51,158 nt of DNA from Solibacillus merdavium (GCF_014836935.1 NZ_JACSPW010000020.1:1-51158), one strand, 5' to 3'. Shown: positions 25,531 to 36,113, counted from the first letter of the stretch. Notes: generated by a model from the sequence alone, not told the origin. A program made the numbers and translations.

Positions 25531-25974
25531 TTATACCCATATATTTGTTAAATTTGGGATAACTTGTTTCAATTGATCTTCCAATATACGTTGTTTTACT
25601 GATTTATCCATAGATTCAAGGGGGATTGGAGGCAACCAAATAATATTTAAAAATTCTTTAAATTCTGTCCAACTATGGTCACAAGTTACAAAAATGATAG
25701 ATTTAAATCCTGCATCCTTTAATTCTTGTTCAATTGTCGTAGGCAAAGTTTCAGATTTAGTGTTAACTGTATAGGAAAACGGTGGTAATAGCATAATACG
25801 GCCCTTGAATTGCTGTTCGATAAAATTTGTTAATGACATTAAATATTCTCCAGCAGAACTGCTTTGTTTCATTCCTTGCTCTGCAAAATCCAATTGTAAA
25901 AGAGGAACAATAGCGGTATCGATAAATTGCTTTTGTGCCTGGAATTGTTCTACATCAGTTACTTTAAAGTTCAT
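25531..25974 (-). CDS. ypiF: DUF2487 family protein YpiF
   Basis: 147 residues, soluble, alpha/beta, with no obvious catalytic motif. Conserved-looking segments are LQLDFAEQGMKQ, MLLPPFSY and FVTCDHSWTEFKEF. It sits between ypiB and qcrA as in B. subtilis. Its function is not known; whether it influences the bc complex or belongs with reoY/ypiA is open. It is read from the ypiA-ypiB direction with a ~67-bp gap. Confidence 0.8.
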   Translation of the reverse strand: MNFKVTDVEQFQAQKQFIDTAIVPLLQLDFAEQGMKQSSSAGEYLMSLTNFIEQQFKGRIMLLPPFSYTVNTKSETLPTTIEQELKDAGFKSIIFVTCDHSWTEFKEFLNIIWLPPIPLESMDKSVKQRILEDQLKQVIPNLTNIWV

Positions 25975-26041
25975 TTTTATTCCTCCTGGGTCTTTTGAAG
26001 ACTACGAAAATAGGCAATAAGTATTTTTTTGATAGTTATAG

Positions 26042-26593
26042 TCACTTCGTATATTTCAACGCCTGCAGTAAATTGGACAACTCGAAAAAGCGGTCTTTAT
26101 CTCCTGCATCCAGCGCCTCATCAATCTCTCTCAAAAGCTGTTGTTCCTGAAACTCCAATACGCTATTCTCCAACAAACGTTGCGCTGCTAAACGGTCTTT
26201 CTCACTTATAAACAAGTCTTTAGGTACATATGGGTTTTCTTCCAGCACCGCCAAATACAAAGGATCTGGCGGAATGCTAGGGAAATTCAATTGAAAGTAG
26301 ATAGATTCATGTGCATTGATGCGTAGATCATGAAAGGCTTTCTCTGCATCGGATGTCATAATATTTTCTTTATAAAATCTAAAAGGGATACTCGTCGTCT
26401 CAATTGTCGACATAACGATAGACCGTGGACAATAGTGTGCTTCATCAACGAAGTGAACATTTTCCAACAATTCATCATTACTTAATAAGTAATTTAATAT
26501 CCATACCCCTTCACGCCTTTTTAATTGGAAATTTTTCAAAAACCATCTGATGAATAGCTTTTTATCATTCAGTGGTACGAAATAGGTCAACAT
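26042..26593 (-). CDS. reoY: ReoY family proteolysis adaptor (YpiB, UPF0302)
   Basis: 183 residues. The N terminus FVPLNDKKLFIRWFLKNFQLKRREGVWIL and the C-terminal charged helix with LREIDEALDAGDKDRFFELS are family hallmarks. In Listeria the homolog ReoY works with ReoM to promote ClpCP degradation of MurA, tuning peptidoglycan synthesis (established for that species). Gene order ypiA-ypiB-ypiF-qcrA equals B. subtilis. It starts 12 nt after the TPR gene, so co-transcription is likely. Confidence 0.88.
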   Translation of the reverse strand: MLTYFVPLNDKKLFIRWFLKNFQLKRREGVWILNYLLSNDELLENVHFVDEAHYCPRSIVMSTIETTSIPFRFYKENIMTSDAEKAFHDLRINAHESIYFQLNFPSIPPDPLYLAVLEENPYVPKDLFISEKDRLAAQRLLENSVLEFQEQQLLREIDEALDAGDKDRFFELSNLLQALKYTK

Positions 26594-26605
26594 GCAATCC
26601 TCCCT

Positions 26606-27850
26606 TTACTCAAAGCGTTCTAATAAATCAGTCCATTGTTGTTCTGAAGGTTGTAATTGTACAAGTCGCTCCACAACTTTTTTCGCTTCCTCACGTTTAC
26701 CATCCTCAACTAAAAACAGATAATATTTCTCCAAGAATTCAACATCATCTTTAAATTCATTATATGCCTCTTTATAAATTTCGTATGCTTTTTCAAACTG
26801 TTCTTCTTCATTATAGGCATTGGCAACAAATGGATAGAGCGCGACCCATTCAAATTCATTTTGCTGCAGCTGTTCATATAGTGAAATAATTTCTTCAAAG
26901 CGCTGTTCTGTACTATATACCGACATTAATATTAAAATTGCCTCCATATATTCCGGATCTAATGCAATCGCTTCATGCAGATATTCAGTTGCTTCCTGTA
27001 TCTTACTGTTTTTAATCGCCATCTTCCCGGCAAATAAATACAATGACTTGTCATACTCATCGCGTTTTAAGCCCTCTTTTATAGCCTTAAGTGCTCGGTC
27101 ATTGTCTTCAAGCATTGCATAGCTTTCCGCTAACAATAAGTAGGCTGAGAAATAATCCGGATCAAGCTCCTTTAAATCTTCCAATTGTTTTATAGCGAGT
27201 TCATATTTTTCTGTTTGGAATGCAGCATAGGCTGAGCCAAATAGTAAATCGGCTGTTACTTCTTCTTCCAATGCCTCCATATAATAATCCAACGCTCGTT
27301 CATATCCTGCTCCGGCACGGTAAACCTCTGCAAGGCGTTGGGCTAATATTATACCAGCAAATTTTTTGTCAATTGTGTAGAGTTCTTCATATATACGAAC
27401 TGCTTCAGAAAATCTCCCAGTTTCGAATAATAATTCTGCTTTCGCAAATTGCAGTAAAGGCTCATGAGGCAAAATCTGTAATGCTTCATTAATACGCTGT
27501 TCCGCTACTTCAAATAACCCTTGCATTTGATAGTAATCTGCTAAAACTAAAAGCGCCTGTGGATATTCTGGTGCATCATCTGCAATACCCATCAGTAAAT
27601 CGAGCGCATTATCCTCTTCACCCATTTCTATTAAAACGCTTGCGCGATCAATTGAAATCTGAGCTTCCTCCGGAAATAAAAATTGTAAATGCTCGAAAAC
27701 TTTGTCTGCTTCATTTAAAAATCCATAATGCATTAGTGCCTCTGCAACTTCATATTGTGCTGCTGGTTCAGCCTCCATTAAAAATGATTCAAGAAGAGTA
27801 TTTACTTGCTCTAAATTACCTTCTTGAATCGCCTGTAGTAATTGTTCCAT
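26606..27850 (-). CDS. ypiA: TPR-repeat protein YpiA
   Basis: 414 residues from the ATG at 27850 (AAGGTG 9 nt upstream; the longer frame lacks a site). The protein is almost entirely tetratricopeptide repeats, about 10-11 helical pairs, with the typical pattern A--Y--A/G-Y--A as in AAGYERALDYYMEALEE and DPDYFSAYLLLAESYA. It is very acidic. No enzyme domain or signal peptide, so it is probably a cytoplasmic scaffold. It pairs with reoY in conserved order; a joint role is inferred. Confidence 0.88.
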   Translation of the reverse strand: MEQLLQAIQEGNLEQVNTLLESFLMEAEPAAQYEVAEALMHYGFLNEADKVFEHLQFLFPEEAQISIDRASVLIEMGEEDNALDLLMGIADDAPEYPQALLVLADYYQMQGLFEVAEQRINEALQILPHEPLLQFAKAELLFETGRFSEAVRIYEELYTIDKKFAGIILAQRLAEVYRAGAGYERALDYYMEALEEEVTADLLFGSAYAAFQTEKYELAIKQLEDLKELDPDYFSAYLLLAESYAMLEDNDRALKAIKEGLKRDEYDKSLYLFAGKMAIKNSKIQEATEYLHEAIALDPEYMEAILILMSVYSTEQRFEEIISLYEQLQQNEFEWVALYPFVANAYNEEEQFEKAYEIYKEAYNEFKDDVEFLEKYYLFLVEDGKREEAKKVVERLVQLQPSEQQWTDLLERFE

Positions 27851-27885
27851 AAGTCGTTCACCTTTTTCTTTTGTTTTCAATATTT

Positions 27886-27914
27886 ATGCTACATGACTGA
27901 ATGGCGCTTCTCAA
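27886..27914 (-). promoter_or_regulatory. Putative promoter of ypiA-reoY-ypiF
   Basis: Minus strand TTGAGA (27914-27909), 17-bp spacer, TAGCAT (27891-27886). Confidence 0.4.
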
Positions 27915-28234
27915 GGAAAAGCTTTGCCATATATCATTATTTATTGAAATCAAACTTTTAAACCTTCCTAAATATCATATTTCTAAAAAAATTGCCCCTA
28001 GCATACAACTTAAACTAGAGACAACACAATGTTCTATTAATTATTTTCATATAGTATACACGCAAGTTCCTCGGACAGTATCAACATTCCAATGTGCTCT
28101 TTCTTCATTTTCATCGCAAATGGACGGCGAATGGCTTTAATAGTCCAATTGCATATGGATTTTTTTGTTAATGAAATCATTGATACTTTATAGTATACAT
28201 AGAATCATCAGTAGTTATAGGCTCTTGAAAATTT
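27915..28234. other. Intergenic region without a supported gene
   Basis: About 320 bp between the ypiA promoter and the aroA terminator. A 79-codon plus-strand frame (27901-28140) has no ribosome-binding site and low-complexity content, and it overlaps the ypiA promoter. Nothing else is supported. Confidence 0.6.
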
Positions 28235-28266
28235 AAAGGAAAGCGACAATTTTGCCGCTTTCCTTT
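28235..28266 (-). terminator. Terminator at the end of aroA
   Basis: The stem 28235-28245 pairs with 28256-28266 around ACAATTTTGC. The T tract after it on the minus strand is short and interrupted, so efficiency is uncertain. It overlaps the aroA stop by one base. Confidence 0.6.
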
Positions 28267-29555
28267 TATTTCGATAATCTATTCAAATGTTCAAAAAATG
28301 TAGGGTAGGAAACCGCGATACAGTCTGCGTCATCCAGTGTAACTTCTCCGTCTGCAATTAATGCAGCTACAGCACCCATCATACCGATTCGGTGATCACC
28401 GTATGTTTTTAAGGAAGCTCCAGTTAATTTCGTTGGACCTTCAATAATCATTCCACCATCTGTCGCTTCAATATTGGCACCTAGTTTTTTCAGCTCATTC
28501 ACAACTGCATCGATGCGGTTTGTTTCTTTTACCTTTAGTTCTTCAGCATCTTTAATAACCGTTTTACCCGCTGCTTGTGTTGCCAACAGAGCGATAATTG
28601 GAATTTCGTCGATTAGACGAGGGATAATTGCCCCCTCAATTACTGTGCCTGTAAGTTGCGATGTTTCAATTGTAATGGTTGCAGTGGGTTCTGCTGCATT
28701 TGCATCATCGATTTCGATTGTCATATTGGCACCCATATTTTGAAGCACTTGCAGGATTCCGTCCCGTGTTTCATTGACCCCTACGTTTTGCAGTTCAATG
28801 TGGCTATTAGTAGTAACGGCGCCCGCTACCAAGAAAAAGGCTGCTGATGAAATATCGCCTGGTACGTTCACATGTGTCCCCGTTAGCTCTTGCCCACCTT
28901 CAAATGACACAACTCCGTCTATCACCGTTACGTTTGCACCAAACTGACGTAGCATACGCTCTGTATGGTCACGGGATACTTCACTTTCTCGAACAATGGT
29001 CGTACCTTGCGCCCGAAGCCCTGCTAATAGGATAGCCGACTTTACTTGTGCACTTGCTACAGGCATAGTGTAATCAATCGCTTGTAATGGACTACCTTGA
29101 ATCGCAAGTGGTGTATATTGCCCGTTTTCCCGACCTGCAATTTGTGCACCCATTAAACGAAGCGGATCGGCTACACGGCGCATTGGACGTTTTCCAATTG
29201 AAGCATCGCCTGTCATAACTGTATGTAGCGAGGTACCTGATAAAATGCCGAGCATTAATCGTGTGGTTGTACCTGAATTCCCTGTGTATAATACTTCTTT
29301 CGGTTCTGTCCAATTATCAATACCTGGACTGTCTATTGTCACATTTGTTCCGTCTACTTCAATTTCAACACCTAATTTTTTAAAGCAGTCAATCGTACTC
29401 AAGCAATCTTCACCTAATAAAAAGCCGGTTACTGTTGTCCTGCCTTTTGCAATTGAGCCGAACATAACCGAGCGATGTGAAATGGATTTATCCCCCGGTA
29501 CTGTAATGTTCCCTTGTAATGACACCTGTTCATATTGTAACTTTTTTGAACTCAT
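28266..29555 (-). CDS. aroA: 3-phosphoshikimate 1-carboxyvinyltransferase (EPSP synthase)
   Basis: Penultimate step to chorismate. 429 residues with two inverse alpha/beta domains. [18 protein letters not shown] binds shikimate phosphate, followed by [14 protein letters not shown] (the PEP/glyphosate loop, Bacillus-type and unlike the E. coli GNAGTAMRP), [25 protein letters not shown] and [17 protein letters not shown] lies upstream. It is last in the aroC-aroB-aroH-hisC-tyrA-aroA order; a terminator-like hairpin separates it from tyrA. Confidence 0.97.
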   Translation of the reverse strand: MSSKKLQYEQVSLQGNITVPGDKSISHRSVMFGSIAKGRTTVTGFLLGEDCLSTIDCFKKLGVEIEVDGTNVTIDSPGIDNWTEPKEVLYTGNSGTTTRLMLGILSGTSLHTVMTGDASIGKRPMRRVADPLRLMGAQIAGRENGQYTPLAIQGSPLQAIDYTMPVASAQVKSAILLAGLRAQGTTIVRESEVSRDHTERMLRQFGANVTVIDGVVSFEGGQELTGTHVNVPGDISSAAFFLVAGAVTTNSHIELQNVGVNETRDGILQVLQNMGANMTIEIDDANAAEPTATITIETSQLTGTVIEGAIIPRLIDEIPIIALLATQAAGKTVIKDAEELKVKETNRIDAVVNELKKLGANIEATDGGMIIEGPTKLTGASLKTYGDHRIGMMGAVAALIADGEVTLDDADCIAVSYPTFFEHLNRLSK

Positions 29556-29574
29556 GCTCCGAATCCCTCCTTAG

Positions 29575-29607
29575 AAAAATACATCCCGCCTTTTAAAAGC
29601 GAGATGT
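29575..29607 (-). terminator. Terminator-like hairpin between tyrA and aroA
   Basis: ACATC/GATGT and CGC/GCG arms (29581-29607) around a TTTTAAAAG loop, then five T on the minus strand, immediately before the aroA ribosome-binding site. It may attenuate read-through into aroA. Confidence 0.5.
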
Positions 29608-29611
29608 GTCC

Positions 29612-30709
29612 TTATGAAATATACGTATCGTACTTTGCCTTCTGTGCAATACATTGTGCTGCACGCTCACGGTCTTCATTTGTTTGGAAGCTGATTACTA
29701 AAATACCGAATACGTCAACTCGTGTTTCGACAATGCGTATATTTGTAATACTTATATTATCTTCTGCCAAAAAGCCCGTCACTTCCGAAATAACACCTGG
29801 ATAATCGGGGATGTCTACATATAAATCATAGGGCATATACAATGCTCCGTTAGCGATTGGCAGGCTGTCACGAACATCACGTGCATCGCTAAAATACGCT
29901 TCAATTGCCTTTTCATCACCATTATCCAATAACTGACGAACACGATTCATTTCATCAAGCCAAGTATCAAGCTGTCCGACAAGCTCTTTTCGGTTTTGCA
30001 ACGTAATATCACGCCATAATGCGGGATTTGATGAAGCAATGCGCGTAATATCACGAAAACCTCCCGCTGCCAAAGAGGATGTCATTGGATAGGATTTCTT
30101 TTCGAAATTCAATTGATGTACAAGTGATGCAGCGATGATATGCGGAAAATGACTAACAACAGCTGTCATATGATCATGGATTTTCGCATCTACAACAACC
30201 ATTTTCCCTAACGTAAACTTCAGCAAATTATCAAGCATTGCTAGCTTTTCGATTTCTTCGCCTTCATTTGGTGTTAGCATATAATAGGCATTTTCCAACA
30301 GATAAGGCTTCGCAGCAGTAATCCCACTTTTATGGGAGCCTGCCATCGGATGCCCCCCGATAAACGTAATGCCTAATTCTTTCAGTTCTTTTGCCTTGTC
30401 CATAATTTGTGTCTTCGTACTACCGGTATCGGTAATAATGACACTTTTCTTCAATTCCCATGATTTTAACTGCTCCATAAACTGGAGTGTCACGTTTACA
30501 GGTGTACCAAAAATAATAACATCTGCCTCTTTTGCAAATTCAGCCGGATCTTCTACAACTTCGTGTACAACCTTTAATGTGCTAGCTAATTGTCTCGTTT
30601 GTTCATGGTAGTCGTAGCCATACACTTTCGTACGCGGAGCCTTTTGAAGAGCTAACGCAACTGAACCACCTATTAGCCCTAATCCGATTACGAAAACATT
30701 ACGTGTCAT
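29612..30709 (-). CDS. tyrA: Prephenate dehydrogenase with C-terminal ACT domain
   Basis: NAD-dependent conversion of prephenate to 4-hydroxyphenylpyruvate (tyrosine branch). 365 residues: Rossmann GLGLIGGSVALAL at the N terminus, GGHPMAGSHKSGI in the substrate site, a helical dimer domain, and an ACT domain from ~290 (DYPGVISEVTGFLAEDNISITNIRIVE), which usually gives allosteric tyrosine control. The start overlaps the hisC stop by 4 nt (ATGA). Confidence 0.95.
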   Translation of the reverse strand: MTRNVFVIGLGLIGGSVALALQKAPRTKVYGYDYHEQTRQLASTLKVVHEVVEDPAEFAKEADVIIFGTPVNVTLQFMEQLKSWELKKSVIITDTGSTKTQIMDKAKELKELGITFIGGHPMAGSHKSGITAAKPYLLENAYYMLTPNEGEEIEKLAMLDNLLKFTLGKMVVVDAKIHDHMTAVVSHFPHIIAASLVHQLNFEKKSYPMTSSLAAGGFRDITRIASSNPALWRDITLQNRKELVGQLDTWLDEMNRVRQLLDNGDEKAIEAYFSDARDVRDSLPIANGALYMPYDLYVDIPDYPGVISEVTGFLAEDNISITNIRIVETRVDVFGILVISFQTNEDRERAAQCIAQKAKYDTYIS

Positions 30710-31809
30710 GCAAATACTCCTTGTTCTGTTAATACATCTTCAAGCAATTGTAAAAACTTCGCGTTTTGAGCTTCTGTCCCAATCGTAACTCGTATATAAC
30801 CTTCCAACCCAAGTGCGGCACCACTGCGGATAATAAATCCGCGCTTCATCATTTCTTCAAACACTACGTTACTATCCGCCTTCACTTCGAACATAATAAA
30901 GTTTGTTTGAGATGGGAAATAGTTTAATCCATGACGCTCGCAAAATGCCACATATTGTTTTTTGCCGATTTCATTCGCTTCACGACAGCTCGCAATAAAC
31001 TCCTGATCTTGTAAAGCAATTTGCGCAACCTGCTGGCTTAGAACTGTATTGTTAAATGGCGCACGTACTGGGTCCAACTTTGCAATAACTTCTGCTTGAG
31101 CAATACCATATCCCACACGGAATGATGCCAAACCGTAAGCTTTTGAAAACGTGCGAAGTAAAATTAAATTCGGATATTCTCGGAAATAATGCAGTGTATC
31201 CTTATAGGTTTTATCATTTACATATTCAATGTAAGCCTCATCTAACACTACAAAAACATCTTTAGGTACTTTCGTTAAAAATGCACTTAATGCTTCATCC
31301 GTCACAATTGTTCCTGTAGGATTATTCGGATTGCAAACCCAAACGACCGATGTTTTATCATCAATGGCAGCGAGCATCGCATCCAAATCATGCACACCTT
31401 CTTTCAAAGGGACTTTACGCACTTCTGCACCTTCAATGTCCGCATTATGCCAGTACTGAGAAAAAGATAAATCCGCCATCACGGTATTCACGCCTGGATA
31501 TAATAATGCTCGCGTTATAATAGCAATTAAATCATCAGAACCATTTCCTAAAATCAATTCCTTTTCCTCAACACTATAAAAGTTCGCTAAAGATGTGCGT
31601 AAGCTTTGTGCATAGCCATCTGGGTATATCGCATGATTTGATTGTTGCGCCTGTAAAAATTGTCGCACCTTTGGGGAACTGCCAAAGGGATTTTCATTGG
31701 AAGCGAGCTTTATAACTTCATCCAATCCGAAAAGTTTTTTTACTTCTTCAATCGGTTTTCCCGGTTGGTAAGCTTTCATGCCAAATAACTGTTGTTTCCA
31801 CTTCATCAT
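30706..31809 (-). CDS. hisC: Histidinol-phosphate / aromatic aminotransferase
   Basis: 367-residue PLP aminotransferase: ASNENPFGSSPKV, CNPNNPTGTIV, DEAYIEYV and the PLP lysine in LRTFSKAYGLASFRVGYG. In this aromatic operon the B. subtilis homolog serves both histidine and Tyr/Phe synthesis. Two ATGs in tandem (31809/31806) follow GAGGAG. In B. subtilis trpEDCFBA lies directly upstream; here aroH is adjacent instead. Confidence 0.94.
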   Translation of the reverse strand: MMKWKQQLFGMKAYQPGKPIEEVKKLFGLDEVIKLASNENPFGSSPKVRQFLQAQQSNHAIYPDGYAQSLRTSLANFYSVEEKELILGNGSDDLIAIITRALLYPGVNTVMADLSFSQYWHNADIEGAEVRKVPLKEGVHDLDAMLAAIDDKTSVVWVCNPNNPTGTIVTDEALSAFLTKVPKDVFVVLDEAYIEYVNDKTYKDTLHYFREYPNLILLRTFSKAYGLASFRVGYGIAQAEVIAKLDPVRAPFNNTVLSQQVAQIALQDQEFIASCREANEIGKKQYVAFCERHGLNYFPSQTNFIMFEVKADSNVVFEEMMKRGFIIRSGAALGLEGYIRVTIGTEAQNAKFLQLLEDVLTEQGVFA

Positions 31810-31831
31810 TAACGTCTCCTCTAACTGGCGA

Positions 31832-32194
31832 TTATTTCACTAAATCTGGTCGTAATTTTACTGCGTCCTCTAAATAGACATGACAGATTTCATGCTGTGG
31901 TGTATTTGTATTAACGTGCAACAAAACGCGTATACATAATGGCAACGCACCAGGTACATCCATCTCGTGCATACACATTATCGGTACAAACTGCCACCCT
32001 GGCATTGTGCGTACTGACTTTGCAGGAAAGGCAGAATGGATATCGGGTGTTGTTGAAATTGTAACAGATGCAATATTTTCCGGTTCAATATTGTTTTGCT
32101 TGGCAACTTCTTTTACAAGTCTCGCTGTTTCACCCCATACGTATTCAGCTTTATCTTCAGCAATTGTTATTGCCCCACGTATTCCACGAATCAT
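31832..32194 (-). CDS. aroH: Chorismate mutase, AroH type
   Basis: A 120-residue monofunctional trimeric mutase converting chorismate to prephenate. Key residues are present with one-residue offset to B. subtilis: Arg6, Glu77 and Arg89 (in PLCIRVLLHVNT). The start overlaps the aroB stop by 4 nt. It feeds prephenate to TyrA in the same cluster. Confidence 0.96.
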   Translation of the reverse strand: MIRGIRGAITIAEDKAEYVWGETARLVKEVAKQNNIEPENIASVTISTTPDIHSAFPAKSVRTMPGWQFVPIMCMHEMDVPGALPLCIRVLLHVNTNTPQHEICHVYLEDAVKLRPDLVK

Positions 32195-33282
32195 TGTTGC
32201 ACCTCCTCCAGTAATGCTCTTAATTGTTGATCAATCTGTTCACATTTTTCAAGTTCAACTTTTTGAACGAATGGATGACCGATTGTATCTAGCAATACGA
32301 ACTGTAATTGTCCGTAGTCTACTTTTTTATCTTTCAATAAATACTCTGTTAACTGTTCAAATGTAAATTCATGGACTGCTTCAAAAGGATAGCCGTTCTC
32401 TAAAGCAAACTGCAAAAAGCGCTTCGTAAATTGATGGTTTACCTTACCGTATTGTTCACTTAAAAGTAAAGTATACAGAAGACCAATCATGACAGCTTCG
32501 CCATGTGCCACTCGACCATAGCCTGCTGCAGCTTCAATTGCATGCCCATACGTATGACCTAAATTTAAAAATTTACGTACAGATTGTTCTGTTTCATCCT
32601 GCTCAACAATCTTCGCTTTTACTTGTATGCCATGCGCTAAATAGTTAACCAACGTCTCTTCCGGAAGTTGCGTTACAAATTCGCCTTCCAAAAGCTCCTC
32701 AACCCATTGCGCATCTGAAATTAAAGCATGCTTAATTACTTCTGCCATCCCTGAGCGTACTTCTTTTTCATTTAAACTATGTAAAAACGTAATGTCATAA
32801 ATAACTGCTTCCGGCTGATAAAATGCACCAATCATATTTTTCCCGAGGGCATGATTGATTGCTGTTTTTCCTCCAACCGCTGAATCATGAGCCAAAATTG
32901 TAGTCGGCACTTGGATAAACGGAATGCCCCGCATATAAGTCGAGGCAACAAATCCCGCCAAATCACCTACCGCGCCACCACCAAACGCAATAATAAGAGA
33001 CTTCCGTGTACATTTTTGTTCTAATAAAAATGTTTGTACGGTATTATAGTTTTCAAAGCTTTTACACGTTTCCCCCGCTGGCATTACATGGAGATGGTAT
33101 GCATGCGGAAAGTTGGCTTCAAAATAGTCCTTCTGTGAATGCCAAACATTTTCATCTGTCAGCACTACTATTTTATCTGCCTTTGCAAATAAGTAGTCAA
33201 GTGCTGTCGTTGCTTCTTTCAATATGCCCTTCCCAATCGTTACATCGTACGAGTGAGATGCAGCCCGAACTGGAATCTTCAT
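32191..33282 (-). CDS. aroB: 3-dehydroquinate synthase
   Basis: Second step of the shikimate pathway, cyclising DAHP; NAD- and metal-dependent. 363 residues from the ATG at 33282 (AAAGGGG 7 nt upstream; the longer frame runs into aroC). Motifs: GGGAVGDLAGFVASTYMRG, PTTILAHDSAVGGKTAIN, metal ligands in EVIKHALI and LGHTYGHAIE. Only 1 bp separates it from aroC and 4 nt overlap aroH. Confidence 0.96.
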   Translation of the reverse strand: MKIPVRAASHSYDVTIGKGILKEATTALDYLFAKADKIVVLTDENVWHSQKDYFEANFPHAYHLHVMPAGETCKSFENYNTVQTFLLEQKCTRKSLIIAFGGGAVGDLAGFVASTYMRGIPFIQVPTTILAHDSAVGGKTAINHALGKNMIGAFYQPEAVIYDITFLHSLNEKEVRSGMAEVIKHALISDAQWVEELLEGEFVTQLPEETLVNYLAHGIQVKAKIVEQDETEQSVRKFLNLGHTYGHAIEAAAGYGRVAHGEAVMIGLLYTLLLSEQYGKVNHQFTKRFLQFALENGYPFEAVHEFTFEQLTEYLLKDKKVDYGQLQFVLLDTIGHPFVQKVELEKCEQIDQQLRALLEEVQQ

Positions 33283-33283
33283 A

Positions 33284-34465
33284 TTAAAACCCCTTTGTAT
33301 ACTGTCGCATTTCATCTAATTGTGCTTTTAGCTGCGGCAACTGATCACTATGGAACTGTTCTACAATCGCCTTAGCAATTTCCCAGGCAATAACATGTTC
33401 GGCCACAATCGACGCTGCTGGCACTGCACAGCTGTCAGAGCGCTCAACACTTGCTTTGAAAGGCTCTTTCGTTTCGATATCGACACTTTGCAATGGTTTA
33501 TATAATGTAGGTATTGGCTTCATTACCCCTCTTACAACAATCGGCATACCTGTAGACATACCGCCTTCAAGACCGCCTAGACGATTTGTTGCACGAGTAT
33601 AGCCTTTTTCCTCATCCCATAAAATTTCATCATGTACTTCCGATCCCTTTTTACGTGCCATTTCAAATCCGATTCCAAACTCAACACCTTTAAATGCATT
33701 GATGCTTAACATAGCTCCTGCAAGCTTTGAATCTAATTTACGGTCGTAATGTACATATGATCCGATACCAGCTGGCAAACCTTCTACAATGACTTCAACG
33801 ACACCACCTATTGAATCACCGGCCTGTTTGGCTTCATCAATTGCTTCCACCATTTTCGCCGAAGCTTCCGGATCTACACAGTAGCAAGGATCCTGTTCAA
33901 CAATTGCGCGTATTTCGTCTGCTGATTTGCCTTCCAATAAGTTCTGATCCGCTTTGATGCCTACAATTTCAGTTACATGTGCAACAATTGATATGCCTAG
34001 TTCATTTAGCAATGCTTTTGCAACAGATCCGACTGCCACCCGAACCGTCGTTTCACGAGCGCTCGAGCGTTCTAACACGTTACGTAAATCTCTATGACCA
34101 TATTTCATTCCACCTACTAAGTCCGCATGTCCTGGACGTGGACGTGAAATTTGGCGTTTGATCTCAGATGGATCAATATCTTCCGGCAATTCTTCTGCGC
34201 CCATGATTTTTGTCCAATGCTTCCAGTCATCATTCGTTACTACTAACGCAACTGGAGAACCTAACGTCTTACCGTGACGAACTCCCGAAACAATTTCTAC
34301 AGTATCAGTTTCAATCTGCATGCGGCGTCCGCGACCATGGCCTCCTTGACGACGTTTTAAATCATAATTGACCTTTTCTGCGGTAATCGGTAATAATGAA
34401 GGCAACCCCTCAATAATTGTTGTTAGTTGTGGTCCGTGTGACTCACCTGCTGTTAAATAACGCAT
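33284..34465 (-). CDS. aroC: Chorismate synthase
   Basis: FMN-dependent last step of the common aromatic pathway. 393 residues with [14 protein letters not shown] at the N terminus, [13 protein letters not shown] phosphate loop, [17 protein letters not shown] and [15 protein letters not shown], the standard signatures. First gene of the aroC-aroB-aroH-hisC-tyrA-aroA run; called aroF in B. subtilis. Confidence 0.97.
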   Translation of the reverse strand: MRYLTAGESHGPQLTTIIEGLPSLLPITAEKVNYDLKRRQGGHGRGRRMQIETDTVEIVSGVRHGKTLGSPVALVVTNDDWKHWTKIMGAEELPEDIDPSEIKRQISRPRPGHADLVGGMKYGHRDLRNVLERSSARETTVRVAVGSVAKALLNELGISIVAHVTEIVGIKADQNLLEGKSADEIRAIVEQDPCYCVDPEASAKMVEAIDEAKQAGDSIGGVVEVIVEGLPAGIGSYVHYDRKLDSKLAGAMLSINAFKGVEFGIGFEMARKKGSEVHDEILWDEEKGYTRATNRLGGLEGGMSTGMPIVVRGVMKPIPTLYKPLQSVDIETKEPFKASVERSDSCAVPAASIVAEHVIAWEIAKAIVEQFHSDQLPQLKAQLDEMRQYTKGF

Positions 34466-34620
34466 TAAACGCTTTCTCCCTTCAACTCGCTAAAGTATGT
34501 ATTTTTCACTATAACATATTTTATACTAAATAACAGTACTGATTCACCTAACTAATATGTCATTTTAGAATATTCTGAACGTTCCAACTAATAATCGGCA
34601 CAATTATAAGCAAATAAAAC

Positions 34621-34656
34621 AAAAATACACTTTTCGCTATATTATACGAAAAGCGC
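34621..34656 (-). terminator. Intrinsic terminator after cheR
   Basis: A ten-base stem (34627-34636/34647-34656, two wobbles) followed on the minus strand by ATTTTTGTTTT. It separates cheR from the aromatic operon. Confidence 0.7.
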
Positions 34657-34715
34657 ATTAATATGTAGCTTTAAAAGTATTCCACAGCAGTCTTCAACAT
34701 TTTCAAAAAGGTATA

Positions 34716-35501
<786 letters not shown>

Positions 35502-35566
35502 TCATCTAACGTATGCCTATTATAGCCGAAAATCCTACTTCCCGAAACAGATTTTGTGCATAAAGG

Positions 35567-35797
35567 CTATTCAGTGCGTCTATCGAGCAAAAGCTGTTTT
35601 GACTGTTCGAGCTCAAGCTTCATTTTTTCCGTTTCAGAATCATAGCTTTGTAAACGGATTTGTTCAAGTTGTGTCTCTTTTTCCAACATTTTAATCTGTA
35701 ATTTCAAGGTAGATCGTTTATGGGCTGTAAGAATCGCCGTTAAAGAAATTAAAGCTCCTGAACCAAAAATTATACAGATAATAATAATATCTTCCAT
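35567..35797 (-). CDS. Small membrane-anchored coiled-coil protein (paralog 2)
   Basis: 76 residues: an N-terminal TM helix (~4-25, IIIICIIFGSGALISLTAIL) then a charged coiled coil with EKETQLEQIRLQSYDSETEK and MKLELEQSKQLL. About half its C-terminal 45 residues match the upstream neighbour at 35816-36043. The topology resembles PspB-type peptides, but I do not recognise the family. AAGGGAG lies ~13 nt before the ATG. Lies 80 bp before cheR, in a slot that is empty in B. subtilis. Confidence 0.65.
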   Translation of the reverse strand: MEDIIIICIIFGSGALISLTAILTAHKRSTLKLQIKMLEKETQLEQIRLQSYDSETEKMKLELEQSKQLLLDRRTE

Positions 35798-35815
35798 TCG
35801 TCACATTACGCTCCC

Positions 35816-36043
35816 TTAAAAAATATTTTGCTTGCTGCTCGATGATTCGTTTTCAATTAAAATTTGTTTCGTATGTTCTAGTTCTAACTTCATCTTGGCT
35901 GTTTCTTTATCGTAATTTTCCAATCGAAGTTTTTCAAGCTCAATTTCTTTGTCTAGACGCTTTAGGTCAATTTTTTTGTTTCTCGTATACGTATCTGTAA
36001 GAATTCCAACGACAGCGATAATTGTAATCATAGTCCAAAACAT
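35816..36043 (-). CDS. Small membrane-anchored coiled-coil protein (paralog 1)
   Basis: 75 residues: TM helix at ~3-17 (MITIIAVVGILTDTY), a basic juxtamembrane stretch (RNKKIDLKR), then a coiled coil DKEIELEKLRLENYDKETAK followed by MKLELEHTKQIL. AAGGAG lies 8 nt before the ATG, and an extended -10 (TGCTATAAT) is 60-70 bp upstream, so it heads its own transcript. Likely forms homo- or hetero-oligomers with its paralog 18 bp downstream. Function unknown. Confidence 0.7.
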   Translation of the reverse strand: MFWTMITIIAVVGILTDTYTRNKKIDLKRLDKEIELEKLRLENYDKETAKMKLELEHTKQILIENESSSSKQNIF

Positions 36044-36104
36044 TTATGTCACTCCTTTATTCCTATTACGAATTATGCGGGAAAATAGTTTCATTATTAA
36101 AATT

Positions 36105-36113
36105 ATTATAGCA
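36105..36113 (-). promoter_or_regulatory. Extended -10 promoter for the small coiled-coil pair
   Basis: TGC followed by consensus TATAAT on the minus strand. No good -35 is visible, which fits the extended -10 class. Confidence 0.5.

Noticed and set aside
27901-28140. 79-codon plus-strand ORF in the ypiA-aroA gap
   Set aside because: No ribosome-binding site, no recognisable composition, overlaps the ypiA promoter.
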